Below the pieces are notes generated by a model. It did not search any database. It saw only the letters and a list, made by a program, of their open reading frames with translations, and was not told the DNA's origin. 32,060 nt of DNA from an uncultured Bacteroides sp. (GTDB taxonomy: Bacteria > Bacteroidota > Bacteroidia > Bacteroidales > Bacteroidaceae), in NCBI GenBank assembly GCA_905198575.1, contig CAJKDC010000021.1:1-32060 (forward strand). Reading direction: 5' to 3'. The position numbers and the translations under genes were made by a program. Shown here in pieces: positions 7,284-14,999 of this stretch. Every line of letters starts with the position of its first letter. Positions within the stretch are counted from its first letter, which is position 1.

Positions 7284-8688
7284 ATCTTTGACGAAGTGTC
7301 ATTTCAATTTCTTCAAGTTCTGCTTTTAGAGCTTTATCTACTTCTATTTGGTCTTTAATGATTTTACATGCATGCAATACCGTTGCATGGTCTTTGTTTC
7401 CAATCATCTTTCCAATTTTAGACAAAGAATTGTCGGTATGTTTCTTGGCCAGGAACATAGCCATCTGTCTGGCTTGAACCACCTCTCTTTTTCTACATTT
7501 CACATGGATCGTAGACTCTTCTATGTTGTAATGGCTGCATACCTTTGCTATAATATCTTCGATGGTAATAGCCTTGACTTCGGCACATTTCACAGCTTTG
7601 CGGACAATGCGTTGGGTCAGTTCCAGGTCTATTTCTCGTTTGAACAGGATAGACTGTGCCAAAAGTGAGTTTACGATACCTTCCAGCTCACGTACACTTT
7701 CGTTTACGTTCTCTGCAATATAGCAAATTACTGATTCAGGAATGGTTAATCCATCTCTTCTGATTTTATTTCTCAGGATGTCTTTGCGCAGGTTGATATC
7801 GGGTTTTTCCAGTTCGGCAACCAATCCCCATTTAAAGCGGGTAAGAAGTCTTTCTTCCATACCTTGCAACATGACAGGAGCACGGTCGGATGTAAGAATC
7901 AGCTGCTTGCCGTTCTGATGCAGGTGGTTGAATATATGGAAAAAGGTATTCTGAGTTTTAGTAACTCCGGCAAACTCCTGAATATCATCGATAATCAATA
8001 CATCAATTGTCTGGTAGAAACTGATGAAATCGTTGAAATGATTTGTGCGTACAGAGTCTGTGTACTGAACCTGAAATAAGTGAGCTGACACATATAGCAC
8101 TCTTTTTTCAGGGTACAATTCTTTTATTCGGGTACCAATGGCATTAATCAGGTGAGTTTTTCCAACACCAGAAGGGCCATAAAGGAACAATGGGTTGAAG
8201 GTTCTTGCCGGATTTTGTGCAACAGTTTCGGCAACGGTTCTTGAAAACTCATTGCTGCCTCCCTTGATGAAGTTCTCAAAATTATAGTTAGGATTCAAAT
8301 GAGGATCCAAATCCTGCGGAGCTGTTGCTTGCAATGGATTGGGAGCCTTATTGGCATTATGAATGGGAGCTTGATTGGGAAGTGCAGACGAACGTTTGCT
8401 GCCTTCTATATTTACAGATATATGATTAGCTTTATCCGTAAGTACAGAATACATCAACTCCGTGCCTTCACCTATTTCTTTATAGATGGCGGTACGCAAC
8501 AAATCCACAAACTTTTCTTCCAGGTATTCATAGAAGAAAGGACTGGGGACCCCGATTGTTAAAGCCTGATTCTCGTATTTGAGGGGGACAATCGGTTCAA
8601 ACCATATTTTAAATTGCTTTTCTGGAACATTATCTTTTATAAAATTCAGACAGCGATTCCACAAAACAATCGGATTGATTTCATTCAT
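7282..8688 (-). CDS. dnaA: Chromosomal replication initiator protein DnaA
   Basis: A 468-residue initiator that binds DnaA boxes at oriC and melts the origin. Domain I spans about 1-90, domain II is a short Asn/Pro/Ala-rich linker (about 95-135), and AAA+ domain III carries Walker A GPSGVGKT at 171-178 and Walker B LIIDD at 231-235. Domain IV ends with the DnaA signature GNKDHATVLHACKII at 430-444, which reads the DnaA box. Length is normal. The usual partners dnaN and recF are absent; the neighbours are a nitroreductase gene and an MCE gene, as often seen in Bacteroidetes where dnaA is not in a dnaA-dnaN operon. Two DnaA-box-like sequences in the upstream region suggest autoregulation. Confidence 0.98.
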   Translation of the reverse strand: MNEINPIVLWNRCLNFIKDNVPEKQFKIWFEPIVPLKYENQALTIGVPSPFFYEYLEEKFVDLLRTAIYKEIGEGTELMYSVLTDKANHISVNIEGSKRSSALPNQAPIHNANKAPNPLQATAPQDLDPHLNPNYNFENFIKGGSNEFSRTVAETVAQNPARTFNPLFLYGPSGVGKTHLINAIGTRIKELYPEKRVLYVSAHLFQVQYTDSVRTNHFNDFISFYQTIDVLIIDDIQEFAGVTKTQNTFFHIFNHLHQNGKQLILTSDRAPVMLQGMEERLLTRFKWGLVAELEKPDINLRKDILRNKIRRDGLTIPESVICYIAENVNESVRELEGIVNSLLAQSILFKREIDLELTQRIVRKAVKCAEVKAITIEDIIAKVCSHYNIEESTIHVKCRKREVVQARQMAMFLAKKHTDNSLSKIGKMIGNKDHATVLHACKIIKDQIEVDKALKAELEEIEMTLRQR

Positions 8689-8868
8689 AAATGCGTTACT
8701 ATATTATAAAGCGAAACTTCTACTGCTGCAAATTTCGTAATCTATTTTCAGAAAAACAAATTACTTTTTTCTTGTTTAAATAAAAAATAGAATAATGTAT
8801 TGAATTACAGTATATTATGTAATTGTTAATAATTGAAGAATTTTCAATTATCTCTTAATGCTATAATT

Positions 8869-8877
8869 TGTTGATAA
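8869..8877 (-). promoter_or_regulatory. DnaA-box-like site upstream of dnaA
   Basis: The minus strand reads TTATCAACA, one mismatch from TTATCCACA, about 180 bp upstream of the dnaA start codon. A second, weaker copy (TTATTAACA) is at 8824-8832. Autoregulation by DnaA is known in other bacteria; here it is inferred. Confidence 0.4.
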
Positions 8878-8929
8878 TTAGGCTTGTATTAAGATAGAAT
8901 ATGAATGGGGTTTTATAAGATTAAATAAA

Positions 8930-9010
8930 ATTTTCCTCAATATCTTGTTTAGAATCAAATGATTATATCATCTGCTGCTAATTCGATATGAGGAAAATCT
9001 TATTTAGAAT
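8930..9010. repeat. Interleaved inverted and direct repeat behind the MCE gene
   Basis: ATTTTCCTCAATATC (8930-8944) is nearly the reverse complement of GATATGAGGAAAAT (8985-8998), with one base missing. Overlapping its two ends, ATCTTGTTTAGAAT (8942-8955) recurs as ATCTTATTTAGAAT (8997-9010). It may be the 3' end structure of the amidase-MCE transcript, but it lacks a proper T-tract. Confidence 0.5.
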
Positions 9011-9044
9011 AATTCTCTATAACTTTATTCCTTAGTTATAATTT

Positions 9045-9932
9045 TTAATTTCCTTTTTTCCCGAAAAGAGAGAAGTGTACATATCTTTTAGGATGAGCTT
9101 TCAAGTCTTCAAGAAGCAATGCTGCATTTTGGGTTGCTGAATTTAAGTTATCGTACATGCTTCTATCATTAAACATTAATCCTAATGTATTGTCTGTGCG
9201 GTTCAGCTTTTCTGTCAGCAGCTGTACATTGTTGAGGGTAGCATCCACCTTTTTAATAGTACCGGCGTAATCAATATCTTTTAAGTTGTTGCTTATTGTA
9301 GCAAAGTTAGCAGACATGGTATTGATATTGCTGATGATTGCAGGAAAATCGTTTTGCATCATTTTGTTCAGCTCACGGGTTGTTGTAGAGAGGTTAGCTG
9401 TAATGACTTGAGTGTTGTGTATCGTCTTTTCCAGGTCCTTATTGTTCATTACTTTATTTAAAGAGGTAAGAACAGAATCTATTTTCAAGATTGTTTTTTG
9501 CAGCTGTGGGAGAATCTCTTTTTCTGCAGCACCCATTAGTCCATAATTAGCTTTACCTTCCAGGGTTTCTCCGGGAGCCATAAATTCATGGCTATCTTTA
9601 TTCAGCAATAAATTCATTTTTACGGTTCCCAGCATTTCAGTAACCAATTCACTGGTGCTACCTTTAGGAATCAGCATTTGTTTGTCAACGCTGATTTCTA
9701 CCAATACGCTACCTGGTTTCTGGTTGTTATATTTTATATCTTGTACGATACCTACTTTTACTCCCTGAGCAAATACAGGACTCGATAAAGCTAATCCATT
9801 TACATCTTCGAACTCTACGTAGTACACATCATCAGTTGCAAACATATTCATGCCTTTCAGGTAGTTAATTCCAAAATAAAGAATGACTAAGGCACAAATT
9901 CCGGTAAGTCCTATTTTAAATTCTTTTCTCAT
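9045..9932 (-). CDS. MCE/MlaD-family lipid-transport protein
   Basis: A 295-residue protein with one N-terminal membrane helix (about 7-24, IGLTGICALVILYFGINYL), then a single MCE domain at about 37-115, recognisable by the strand pattern around VNGLALSSPVFAQGVKVGIV. The C-terminal half is predicted helical/coiled coil rich in Asn, Leu and Thr. MCE proteins form periplasmic hexameric rings or tunnels that move phospholipids between membranes, normally with an MlaE permease and MlaF ATPase. Neither partner is in this window, so they must be elsewhere if this works as a Mla-type system. It follows the amidase gene by 27 bp on the same strand and is probably co-transcribed. Confidence 0.87.
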   Translation of the reverse strand: MRKEFKIGLTGICALVILYFGINYLKGMNMFATDDVYYVEFEDVNGLALSSPVFAQGVKVGIVQDIKYNNQKPGSVLVEISVDKQMLIPKGSTSELVTEMLGTVKMNLLLNKDSHEFMAPGETLEGKANYGLMGAAEKEILPQLQKTILKIDSVLTSLNKVMNNKDLEKTIHNTQVITANLSTTTRELNKMMQNDFPAIISNINTMSANFATISNNLKDIDYAGTIKKVDATLNNVQLLTEKLNRTDNTLGLMFNDRSMYDNLNSATQNAALLLEDLKAHPKRYVHFSLFGKKGN

Positions 9933-9959
9933 ATTTTCTTTCTATATTAAAATAACGTT

Positions 9960-11162
9960 TTATCTATTCTTTTTAAACTCTCTGATTGCTTGGTTTATAT
10001 TCATTTTCTCTCCATTTTTAAAAGCAATGATGAAGGCATCCTTGAACTTCGAGTCAATACTTCTTTTTAGCCTTAAAATCTTGTTGTAATTGGTGTCTTC
10101 ACCGTATGTATACTTATATATATTATTTTCGAAGTAGTAGGATACGGGCTTTACACCTTTAAACAGTCTGCTGTTGCTTCCTAATTTTTTATCGGAAGTC
10201 AAAATCTGGATTTTGAAGACCGGTTTAGCATCCGCTTCCGCAAGCTTCGAATTATCTTTTGCTACAGCTTCGGGGGTTTGCTCTATACTCGGTGTTACAG
10301 TCTCGGCAGGCTGTGACGGAAACGCATTGTCGTATATTACGATATCCGAATTCTGTTTAACAGAAAGAGGTGTTATATTTTCGTTTTTATACATGCAGAA
10401 TGCATTGTATATACTTTTGGCCAATGCATTCTGTCCTCTTTCTGAAATAAGATAGCTTTCTTCGTTGGGGTTGGAAATGTATCCGACCTCAATCAGAACA
10501 CTAGGCATGGAAGTAGCTCTGAGAACAAGAAATCCGGCCTGATGGACACCTTTATCTTTTCTGGAAGCCGTATTTCTAAACTCCTTTTGAATGTATTGAG
10601 CCATATTTACACTTTTCTCCATGTTCTTATCTTGCAGAAACTCGAAGATAATATAGCTCTCGGCTGAATTCGGATTAAATCCGGCATACCGTTGCTGATA
10701 ATCATCCTCTATCAAGATTACGGCATTTTCTTTTTGGGCGACTTCCAGGTTTTCCTGAGTCTTATGCAGACCTAATGTATAAGTCTCTGTTCCACTTACG
10801 GCATGTTTATTCCGGGCGACAGAGTTGGTATGAATAGAAATGAATAAATCTGCCTTTGCATTGTTTGCGATTTCGGCTCGCGTGTGTAAGGGGATGAAAA
10901 CATCTTTGTTGCGCGTATACACAATTCGTGTATCGTTATGGTTCTCCTTAATTAGTTTTCCGACTTTTAAGGCGATATTCAGGTTGATGTTTTTCTCTTT
11001 GCTCCTTCTGCCAATGGCACCTGGGTCGTGGCCTCCATGACCAGGGTCTATTACGACAACAAAATCTTTCTTCCCTTGGGCATTTGTTGTCAAGGGGAAG
11101 AAAAGATACAGACTACAAATAAATAAAATGTAGAAATATATATATAATGTATTCTTTTTCAT
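9960..11162 (-). CDS. Secreted N-acetylmuramoyl-L-alanine amidase (AmiC-type) with SPOR-like tail
   Basis: A 400-residue exported enzyme that cleaves the amide bond between MurNAc and the peptide stem, as in daughter-cell separation. Signal peptide residues 1-28 end at TTNAQ. The Amidase_3 domain (about 34-260) has the full zinc site: His42 in DPGHGG, Glu56 (SKEKN) and His111 in ISIHTN. Catalytic Glu225 lies in VLIEVGYISN. An insertion between about 115 and 200 occupies the place of the regulatory helix of AmiB/AmiC proteins. After a Pro/Glu/Ala-rich linker (about 275-305), residues 310-400 look like a divergent SPOR-type peptidoglycan-binding module (FKIQILTS...VSYYFENNIYKYTYG). It heads an operon with the MCE gene. 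Confidence 0.93.
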   Translation of the reverse strand: MKKNTLYIYFYILFICSLYLFFPLTTNAQGKKDFVVVIDPGHGGHDPGAIGRRSKEKNINLNIALKVGKLIKENHNDTRIVYTRNKDVFIPLHTRAEIANNAKADLFISIHTNSVARNKHAVSGTETYTLGLHKTQENLEVAQKENAVILIEDDYQQRYAGFNPNSAESYIIFEFLQDKNMEKSVNMAQYIQKEFRNTASRKDKGVHQAGFLVLRATSMPSVLIEVGYISNPNEESYLISERGQNALAKSIYNAFCMYKNENITPLSVKQNSDIVIYDNAFPSQPAETVTPSIEQTPEAVAKDNSKLAEADAKPVFKIQILTSDKKLGSNSRLFKGVKPVSYYFENNIYKYTYGEDTNYNKILRLKRSIDSKFKDAFIIAFKNGEKMNINQAIREFKKNR

Positions 11163-11176
11163 AATCTTTCAACGTG

Positions 11177-11184
11177 CAAATTTA
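11177..11184 (-). promoter_or_regulatory. -7 promoter element of the amidase-MCE operon
   Basis: The minus strand reads TAAATTTG, an exact TAnnTTTG match, 15 bp upstream of the amidase ATG. The implied leader is only about 8 nt. The -33 region is T-rich without a clear TTTG. Confidence 0.5.
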
Positions 11185-11279
11185 ATCTTTTTATTAGAAT
11201 TAAAAGGTATTGAGGGGGCTTTTCTGAAAGAATTTCTATAAAAGCATAATAATCTACCAATTTATTACTGTGTTTTTTC

Positions 11280-11287
11280 TAACTTTG
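11280..11287 (+). promoter_or_regulatory. -7 promoter element of the permease gene
   Basis: TAACTTTG is an exact match to TAnnTTTG. It lies only 12 bp before the first ATG (11300), predicting a transcript start near 11294 and an almost absent leader if that ATG is used. Confidence 0.5.
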
Positions 11288-11299
11288 GGCGCTTTTTAA

Positions 11300-12262
11300 A
11301 TGAATATTCCTATGTTTCGGTTTTTTAAAAATTGGACATTGCCCTTGGCAATGCTTGTCGGAGTTATAGCTTATTTTTGCTTTACATACATTCCTTTTTT
11401 TATTGAAATAAAGCCTGTATGTTTAACAATCGTGGGTTACTTGACGCCTTCGTTGATTTTTGCCCAGCTTTTGCTGACTTTCTGTAAAGTTGATGTTTCG
11501 GACTTAATACCTAAAATATGGCATGTCTGGTTATTGCTTTTTCAGATTGTGGGGTGTCTGATTGCAGTATTCGTCATGCTGTTTGTACCCATGTCGTTAT
11601 TATGGAAGGAAGCGGCCGAAGGAATCATGGTTTGTCTGATTTGTCCTACAGCCACGGCAGCAGCTGTTGTGACTGGAAAACTGGGTGGTAACGCAGCCAG
11701 CTTGACAACTTATACATTATTCTCGAATTTGGTCGCTGCATTTGCAGTACCCTTGCTGTTTCCGTTGGTTGAGCCTCATTCGGATTTGACATTTATGGTT
11801 GCATTTCTGCGGATATTAGGTAAAGTGTTTCCATTACTTTTGTGCCCATTTCTTTTGTCTGTGATATTGAGGCGTTATTTTAAGACAATTCATACTTGTC
11901 TGTTAGGGATGAAAGATGCTGCATTTTATTTATGGGCAATCGCACTTTCTATTGTTATGGCTCAGACCTGCAAATCTGTCATCGATGGAGATGCTACCTT
12001 GTTTGACAAAATGGCGATAGCTCTGGGAGCTCTATTGATTTGCTGTGTCCAGTTTGCTTTTGGAAAGCTCATAGGCGGCTGTTACGGTGACCGTATAAGT
12101 GGCGGTCAGGCTTTAGGGCAGAAAAATACGGTTTTGGCCATATGGATGGCTGTAACATATCTGAATCCCTTGTCGGCCATAGCTCCCGGCAGTTATGTCG
12201 TGTGGCAAAATACTATAAACAGTTGGCAGCTGTGGAAGAAAAGGTCGCGGGAAGACCGTTAA
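11300..12262 (+). CDS. BASS-like (bile acid:sodium symporter superfamily) permease
   Basis: A 320-residue integral membrane protein with about nine or ten hydrophobic helices (first at about 12-32, last ending near 305). The segment VCLICPTATAAAVVTGKLGGNAASLTTYTLFSN and the late ALGQKNTVLAIWMAVTYLNP stretch resemble BASS/SBF transporters, where the conserved GxQN-type motif in a crossover helix binds sodium. Such proteins import organic anions with sodium; the substrate is not predictable and bile acids should not be assumed. The start is uncertain: the -7 element 12 bp upstream would leave the first ATG nearly leaderless, and Met5 (11312) is an alternative. It stands alone ahead of the transketolase gene, which has its own promoter. 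Confidence 0.65.
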   Translation: MNIPMFRFFKNWTLPLAMLVGVIAYFCFTYIPFFIEIKPVCLTIVGYLTPSLIFAQLLLTFCKVDVSDLIPKIWHVWLLLFQIVGCLIAVFVMLFVPMSLLWKEAAEGIMVCLICPTATAAAVVTGKLGGNAASLTTYTLFSNLVAAFAVPLLFPLVEPHSDLTFMVAFLRILGKVFPLLLCPFLLSVILRRYFKTIHTCLLGMKDAAFYLWAIALSIVMAQTCKSVIDGDATLFDKMAIALGALLICCVQFAFGKLIGGCYGDRISGGQALGQKNTVLAIWMAVTYLNPLSAIAPGSYVVWQNTINSWQLWKKRSREDR

Positions 12263-12367
12263 TTTAATATTGAGTCTAATTTCTAAACAGGCATTAGAAA
12301 AGGCTTATAAAACAAAATATTTTGTCTGAAAATACAATAACTGGCAGGGTATTACAAGTATTTTTTC

Positions 12368-12375
12368 TATCTTTG
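12368..12375 (+). promoter_or_regulatory. -7 promoter element of the tkt-rpiB operon
   Basis: TATCTTTG matches TAnnTTTG exactly, 26 bp upstream of the tkt ATG. The best -33 candidate is a weak CTGG about 23 bp before it. Confidence 0.6.
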
Positions 12376-12401
12376 CAAATAAAATCACATTTTTTAGAGC
12401 A

Positions 12402-14411
12402 ATGAATGATAAAATCTTAATGAATCGTGCGGCGGATAATATTCGTATTTTGACAGCTGCGATGGTGGAGAAGGCTAAATCTGGACACCCTGGTGGTGCT
12501 ATGGGAGGAGCTGACTTCATTAATGTTTTGTTCTCTGAATTTTTGGTTTATGACCCTGAAAATCCTTTCTGGGAAGGTCGTGACCGTTTCTTCCTTGATC
12601 CTGGCCACATGTCACCCATGCTGTATTCTGTATTGTGCATGGCAGGAAAGTATTCAATGGAAGATCTTAAAAACTTCCGTCAGTGGGGAAGCTGTACACC
12701 GGGGCATCCGGAAAGAGATATTGAGAGAGGTATTGAAAATACTTCCGGACCATTGGGACAAGGACATACATTTGCTGTAGGTGCAGCAATGGCAGCGAAA
12801 TTTTTGAAAGCACGTCTAGGAGATGTGATGAACCAGACTATCTATGCTTTTATCTCTGATGGTGGTATCCAGGAAGAAATTTCACAGGGTGCTGGTCGTA
12901 CTGCTGGTTATTTCGGTTTGGATAACTTGATCATGTTCTACGATTCAAATGACATTCAGTTATCAACAGAATGTGATGCTGTCAGCACTGAAGATGTTGC
13001 AAAGAAATATGAAGCATGGAACTGGGAAGTAATAACTATTGATGGAAATGATCCTGACCAGATTCGTGAAGCGCTGAAAGCAGCTAAGGCTGTTGTTGGC
13101 AAACCGACTTTGATTATCGGTAAGACTATTATGGGTAAAGGTGCCCGTAAGGCTGATGGCTCAAGCTATGAACGTTGCTGTGCTACACACGGTGCTCCAT
13201 TGGGTGGCGATGCTTATATCAATACCATCAAGAATCTGGGTGCAGATGTGGAAAATCCTTTTGTTATTTTCCCTGAAGTACAGGAGCTGTATGCAAAGCG
13301 TAAGGAAGGGTTGAAAGCAATTGTCGCTGAACGTTATGCTGCAAAAGATAAATGGGGCAAGGAACATCCTGAATTGCTTGAAAAACTGAACTTGTGGTTC
13401 AGTGGCAAACTCCCACAGATTGACTGGGAAGCAATCGAACAGAAACCAGACGGAGCTACACGTACAGCTTCAGCAACTTGTCTGGGCGTTTTGGCAGAGC
13501 ATGTTGAAAATATGATTGTAGCTTCTGCTGACTTGTCTAATTCGGATAAGACAGACGGTTTCTTGAAGAAAACCCATGCATTTACAAAAGGTGATTTCAG
13601 TGGTGCATTCTATCACGCCGGTGTATCAGAGTTGACTATGGCATGTGTATGTATCGGTATGGCATTGCACGGTGGTGTGATAGCAGCTTGCGGTACATTC
13701 TTTGTATTCTCTGATTACATGAAGCCTGCAATCCGTATGGCGGCTTTGATGCGTCTGCCGGTTAAATTTATATGGTCGCATGATGCATTCCGTGTTGGTG
13801 AAGACGGTCCTACTCATGAACCGGTAGAACAGGAAGCTCAGATTCGTCTGATGGAGAAAATGAAGAACCATAAAGGACAGAATTCGATGTTAGTACTTCG
13901 TCCGGCTGATGTAAATGAAGCTACTTTGGCTTGGAAGATGGCTATGGAAAATGTAGATACACCGACAGGATTGATTTTCTCTCGCCAGAATGTGATGAAC
14001 TTGCCAGAAGGTACTAAATACGAAGGTGTACTGAAAGGTGCGTATATCGTACAGGACGCTGAAGGAACTCCAGATGTTATTTTATTGGCTTCAGGTTCAG
14101 AAGTTTCAACACTGGTTGCTGGTGCAAAATTGCTTAATGCCGAAGGTATTTCTACACGTATTGTTTCAGTACCTTCAGAAGGTTTGTTCCGTAATCAGAC
14201 TAAGGAATATCAGGAAAGCATTATTCCTACTGGAGCTAAGGTATTTGGTCTTACTGCAGGTTTGCCGGTAAATCTTCAGGGCCTGGTCGGTGCTAATGGT
14301 AAAGTATTTGGTTTGGAATCATTCGGTTTTTCTGCACCATATAAAGTGCTTGACGAAAAGCTTGGATTTACTGCTGAGAATGTTTATAATCAAGTTAAAG
14401 CAATGTTGTAA
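12402..14411 (+). CDS. tkt: Transketolase
   Basis: The 669-residue full-length enzyme is the thiamine-diphosphate-dependent two-carbon transferase of the non-oxidative pentose phosphate pathway. The N-terminal domain shows SGHPGG at 27-32 and GHPE at 101-104, substrate-binding histidine segments. The ThDP/metal motif follows as ISDGGIQEEISQG (about 152-164, in place of the common GDGxxxEG form). The pyrimidine-binding domain contains GEDGPTHEPVEQ, and the C-terminal domain is intact. The first ATG is used, with Met7 possible. Its stop overlaps the rpiB start in TAATG, so ribose-5-phosphate isomerisation and carbon shuffling are coupled in expression. In gut Bacteroidales this pathway supplies pentose use and ribose, since the oxidative branch is often lacking (family knowledge, not shown here). 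Confidence 0.97.
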   Translation: MNDKILMNRAADNIRILTAAMVEKAKSGHPGGAMGGADFINVLFSEFLVYDPENPFWEGRDRFFLDPGHMSPMLYSVLCMAGKYSMEDLKNFRQWGSCTPGHPERDIERGIENTSGPLGQGHTFAVGAAMAAKFLKARLGDVMNQTIYAFISDGGIQEEISQGAGRTAGYFGLDNLIMFYDSNDIQLSTECDAVSTEDVAKKYEAWNWEVITIDGNDPDQIREALKAAKAVVGKPTLIIGKTIMGKGARKADGSSYERCCATHGAPLGGDAYINTIKNLGADVENPFVIFPEVQELYAKRKEGLKAIVAERYAAKDKWGKEHPELLEKLNLWFSGKLPQIDWEAIEQKPDGATRTASATCLGVLAEHVENMIVASADLSNSDKTDGFLKKTHAFTKGDFSGAFYHAGVSELTMACVCIGMALHGGVIAACGTFFVFSDYMKPAIRMAALMRLPVKFIWSHDAFRVGEDGPTHEPVEQEAQIRLMEKMKNHKGQNSMLVLRPADVNEATLAWKMAMENVDTPTGLIFSRQNVMNLPEGTKYEGVLKGAYIVQDAEGTPDVILLASGSEVSTLVAGAKLLNAEGISTRIVSVPSEGLFRNQTKEYQESIIPTGAKVFGLTAGLPVNLQGLVGANGKVFGLESFGFSAPYKVLDEKLGFTAENVYNQVKAML

Positions 14412-14845
14412 TGAATATGATAGGATTAGCTTCGGATCATGCAGGTTTCGAGTTGAAAGAGTTTGTTAAGACTTGGCTGGATGCCAAGGGTATGGCTTAT
14501 AAAGACTACGGAACTTATTCTACAGAAAGCTGTGATTATCCTGATTTTGCTCATGCTCTGGCAAGAGGTATTGAGGCTGGAGAATGTTCACAGGGTATTG
14601 CAATATGTGGAAGTGGTGAAGGTATCAGTATGACTTTGAATAAGCACCAGTCAATCCGTGCTGCTTTGGTATGGATGCCTGAAATTGCACACATGACTCG
14701 TCTTCATAACGATGCCAATGTATTGGTTATGCCAGGCAGATATATGGATACTGATACTGCCAGCAAAGTTATGGAAGAATTCTTTAATACAGCTTTTGAA
14801 GGTGGACGCCATCAAAAACGTATTGATAAAATACCTGTAAAATAA
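14411..14845 (+). CDS. rpiB: Ribose-5-phosphate isomerase B
   Basis: A 144-residue RpiB/LacAB-family sugar-phosphate isomerase interconverting ribulose 5-phosphate and ribose 5-phosphate. Family marks are LASDHAGFELKE (residues 6-17, with Asp9 and His10 at the active site), DYPDFAH, the catalytic Cys66 in CGSGEGIS (commonly CGTGxG in the family), and RLHNDANVLVMPGRY near 97-111. Length is typical. The first ATG overlaps the tkt stop by one base; Met3 is an alternative start. A clear terminator follows. The pairing with tkt supports RpiB over a LacA/LacB role. Confidence 0.95.
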   Translation: MNMIGLASDHAGFELKEFVKTWLDAKGMAYKDYGTYSTESCDYPDFAHALARGIEAGECSQGIAICGSGEGISMTLNKHQSIRAALVWMPEIAHMTRLHNDANVLVMPGRYMDTDTASKVMEEFFNTAFEGGRHQKRIDKIPVK

Positions 14846-14874
14846 TTGTAGGATTTTTTCTTTTATTTTTGAAA

Positions 14875-14918
14875 TAGAAAAGAGAGGTTTCATTTTATGT
14901 GGAATCTCTCTTTTTTTG
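14875..14918 (+). terminator. Terminator of the tkt-rpiB operon
   Basis: Stem AGAGAGGTTTC (14881-14891) pairs with GGAATCTCTCT (14901-14911), followed by a T run to about 14917. It lies about 35 bp after the rpiB stop. Confidence 0.85.
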
Positions 14919-14960
14919 TACTGATATTTTAATCTTTTACTAAAACATTAATTTTTTGCT

Positions 14961-14968
14961 TATATTTG
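14961..14968 (+). promoter_or_regulatory. -7 promoter element of the DUF4468 gene
   Basis: TATATTTG, an exact TAnnTTTG match, 31 bp upstream of the start codon. No clear -33 box, as the upstream DNA is the T-rich tail of the previous terminator. Confidence 0.55.
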
Positions 14969-14999
14969 TTCATTATTAATTATAAATGGAATTTGAAAA

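Larger units (their letters stand above)
8689..9044. other. AT-rich region upstream of dnaA with DnaA-box-like sites and nested repeats
   Basis: A 356-bp non-coding stretch between the dnaA start and the MCE gene stop. It is very AT-rich at 8760-8930. It holds TGTTGATAA at 8869-8877 (complement TTATCAACA) and the weaker TGTTAATAA at 8824-8832, in the same orientation. Nearer the MCE gene are an inverted repeat (8930-8944 with 8985-8998) and a 13/14 direct repeat (8942-8955 and 8997-9010). No clear TAnnTTTG promoter was found for dnaA; AAATTTG at about 8733-8739 on the minus strand is the nearest. Too few boxes are visible to call this oriC. Confidence 0.5.

Noticed and set aside
8689..9044. 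Candidate chromosomal origin upstream of dnaA
   Set aside because: AT-rich and near dnaA, but only one near-consensus and one weak DnaA box are visible, and no cluster. Not enough to claim oriC.
12280..12300. Hairpin TTTCTAA/TTAGAAA after the permease gene
   Set aside because: Only a 7-bp AT-rich stem with no T-run. Too weak to call a terminator.
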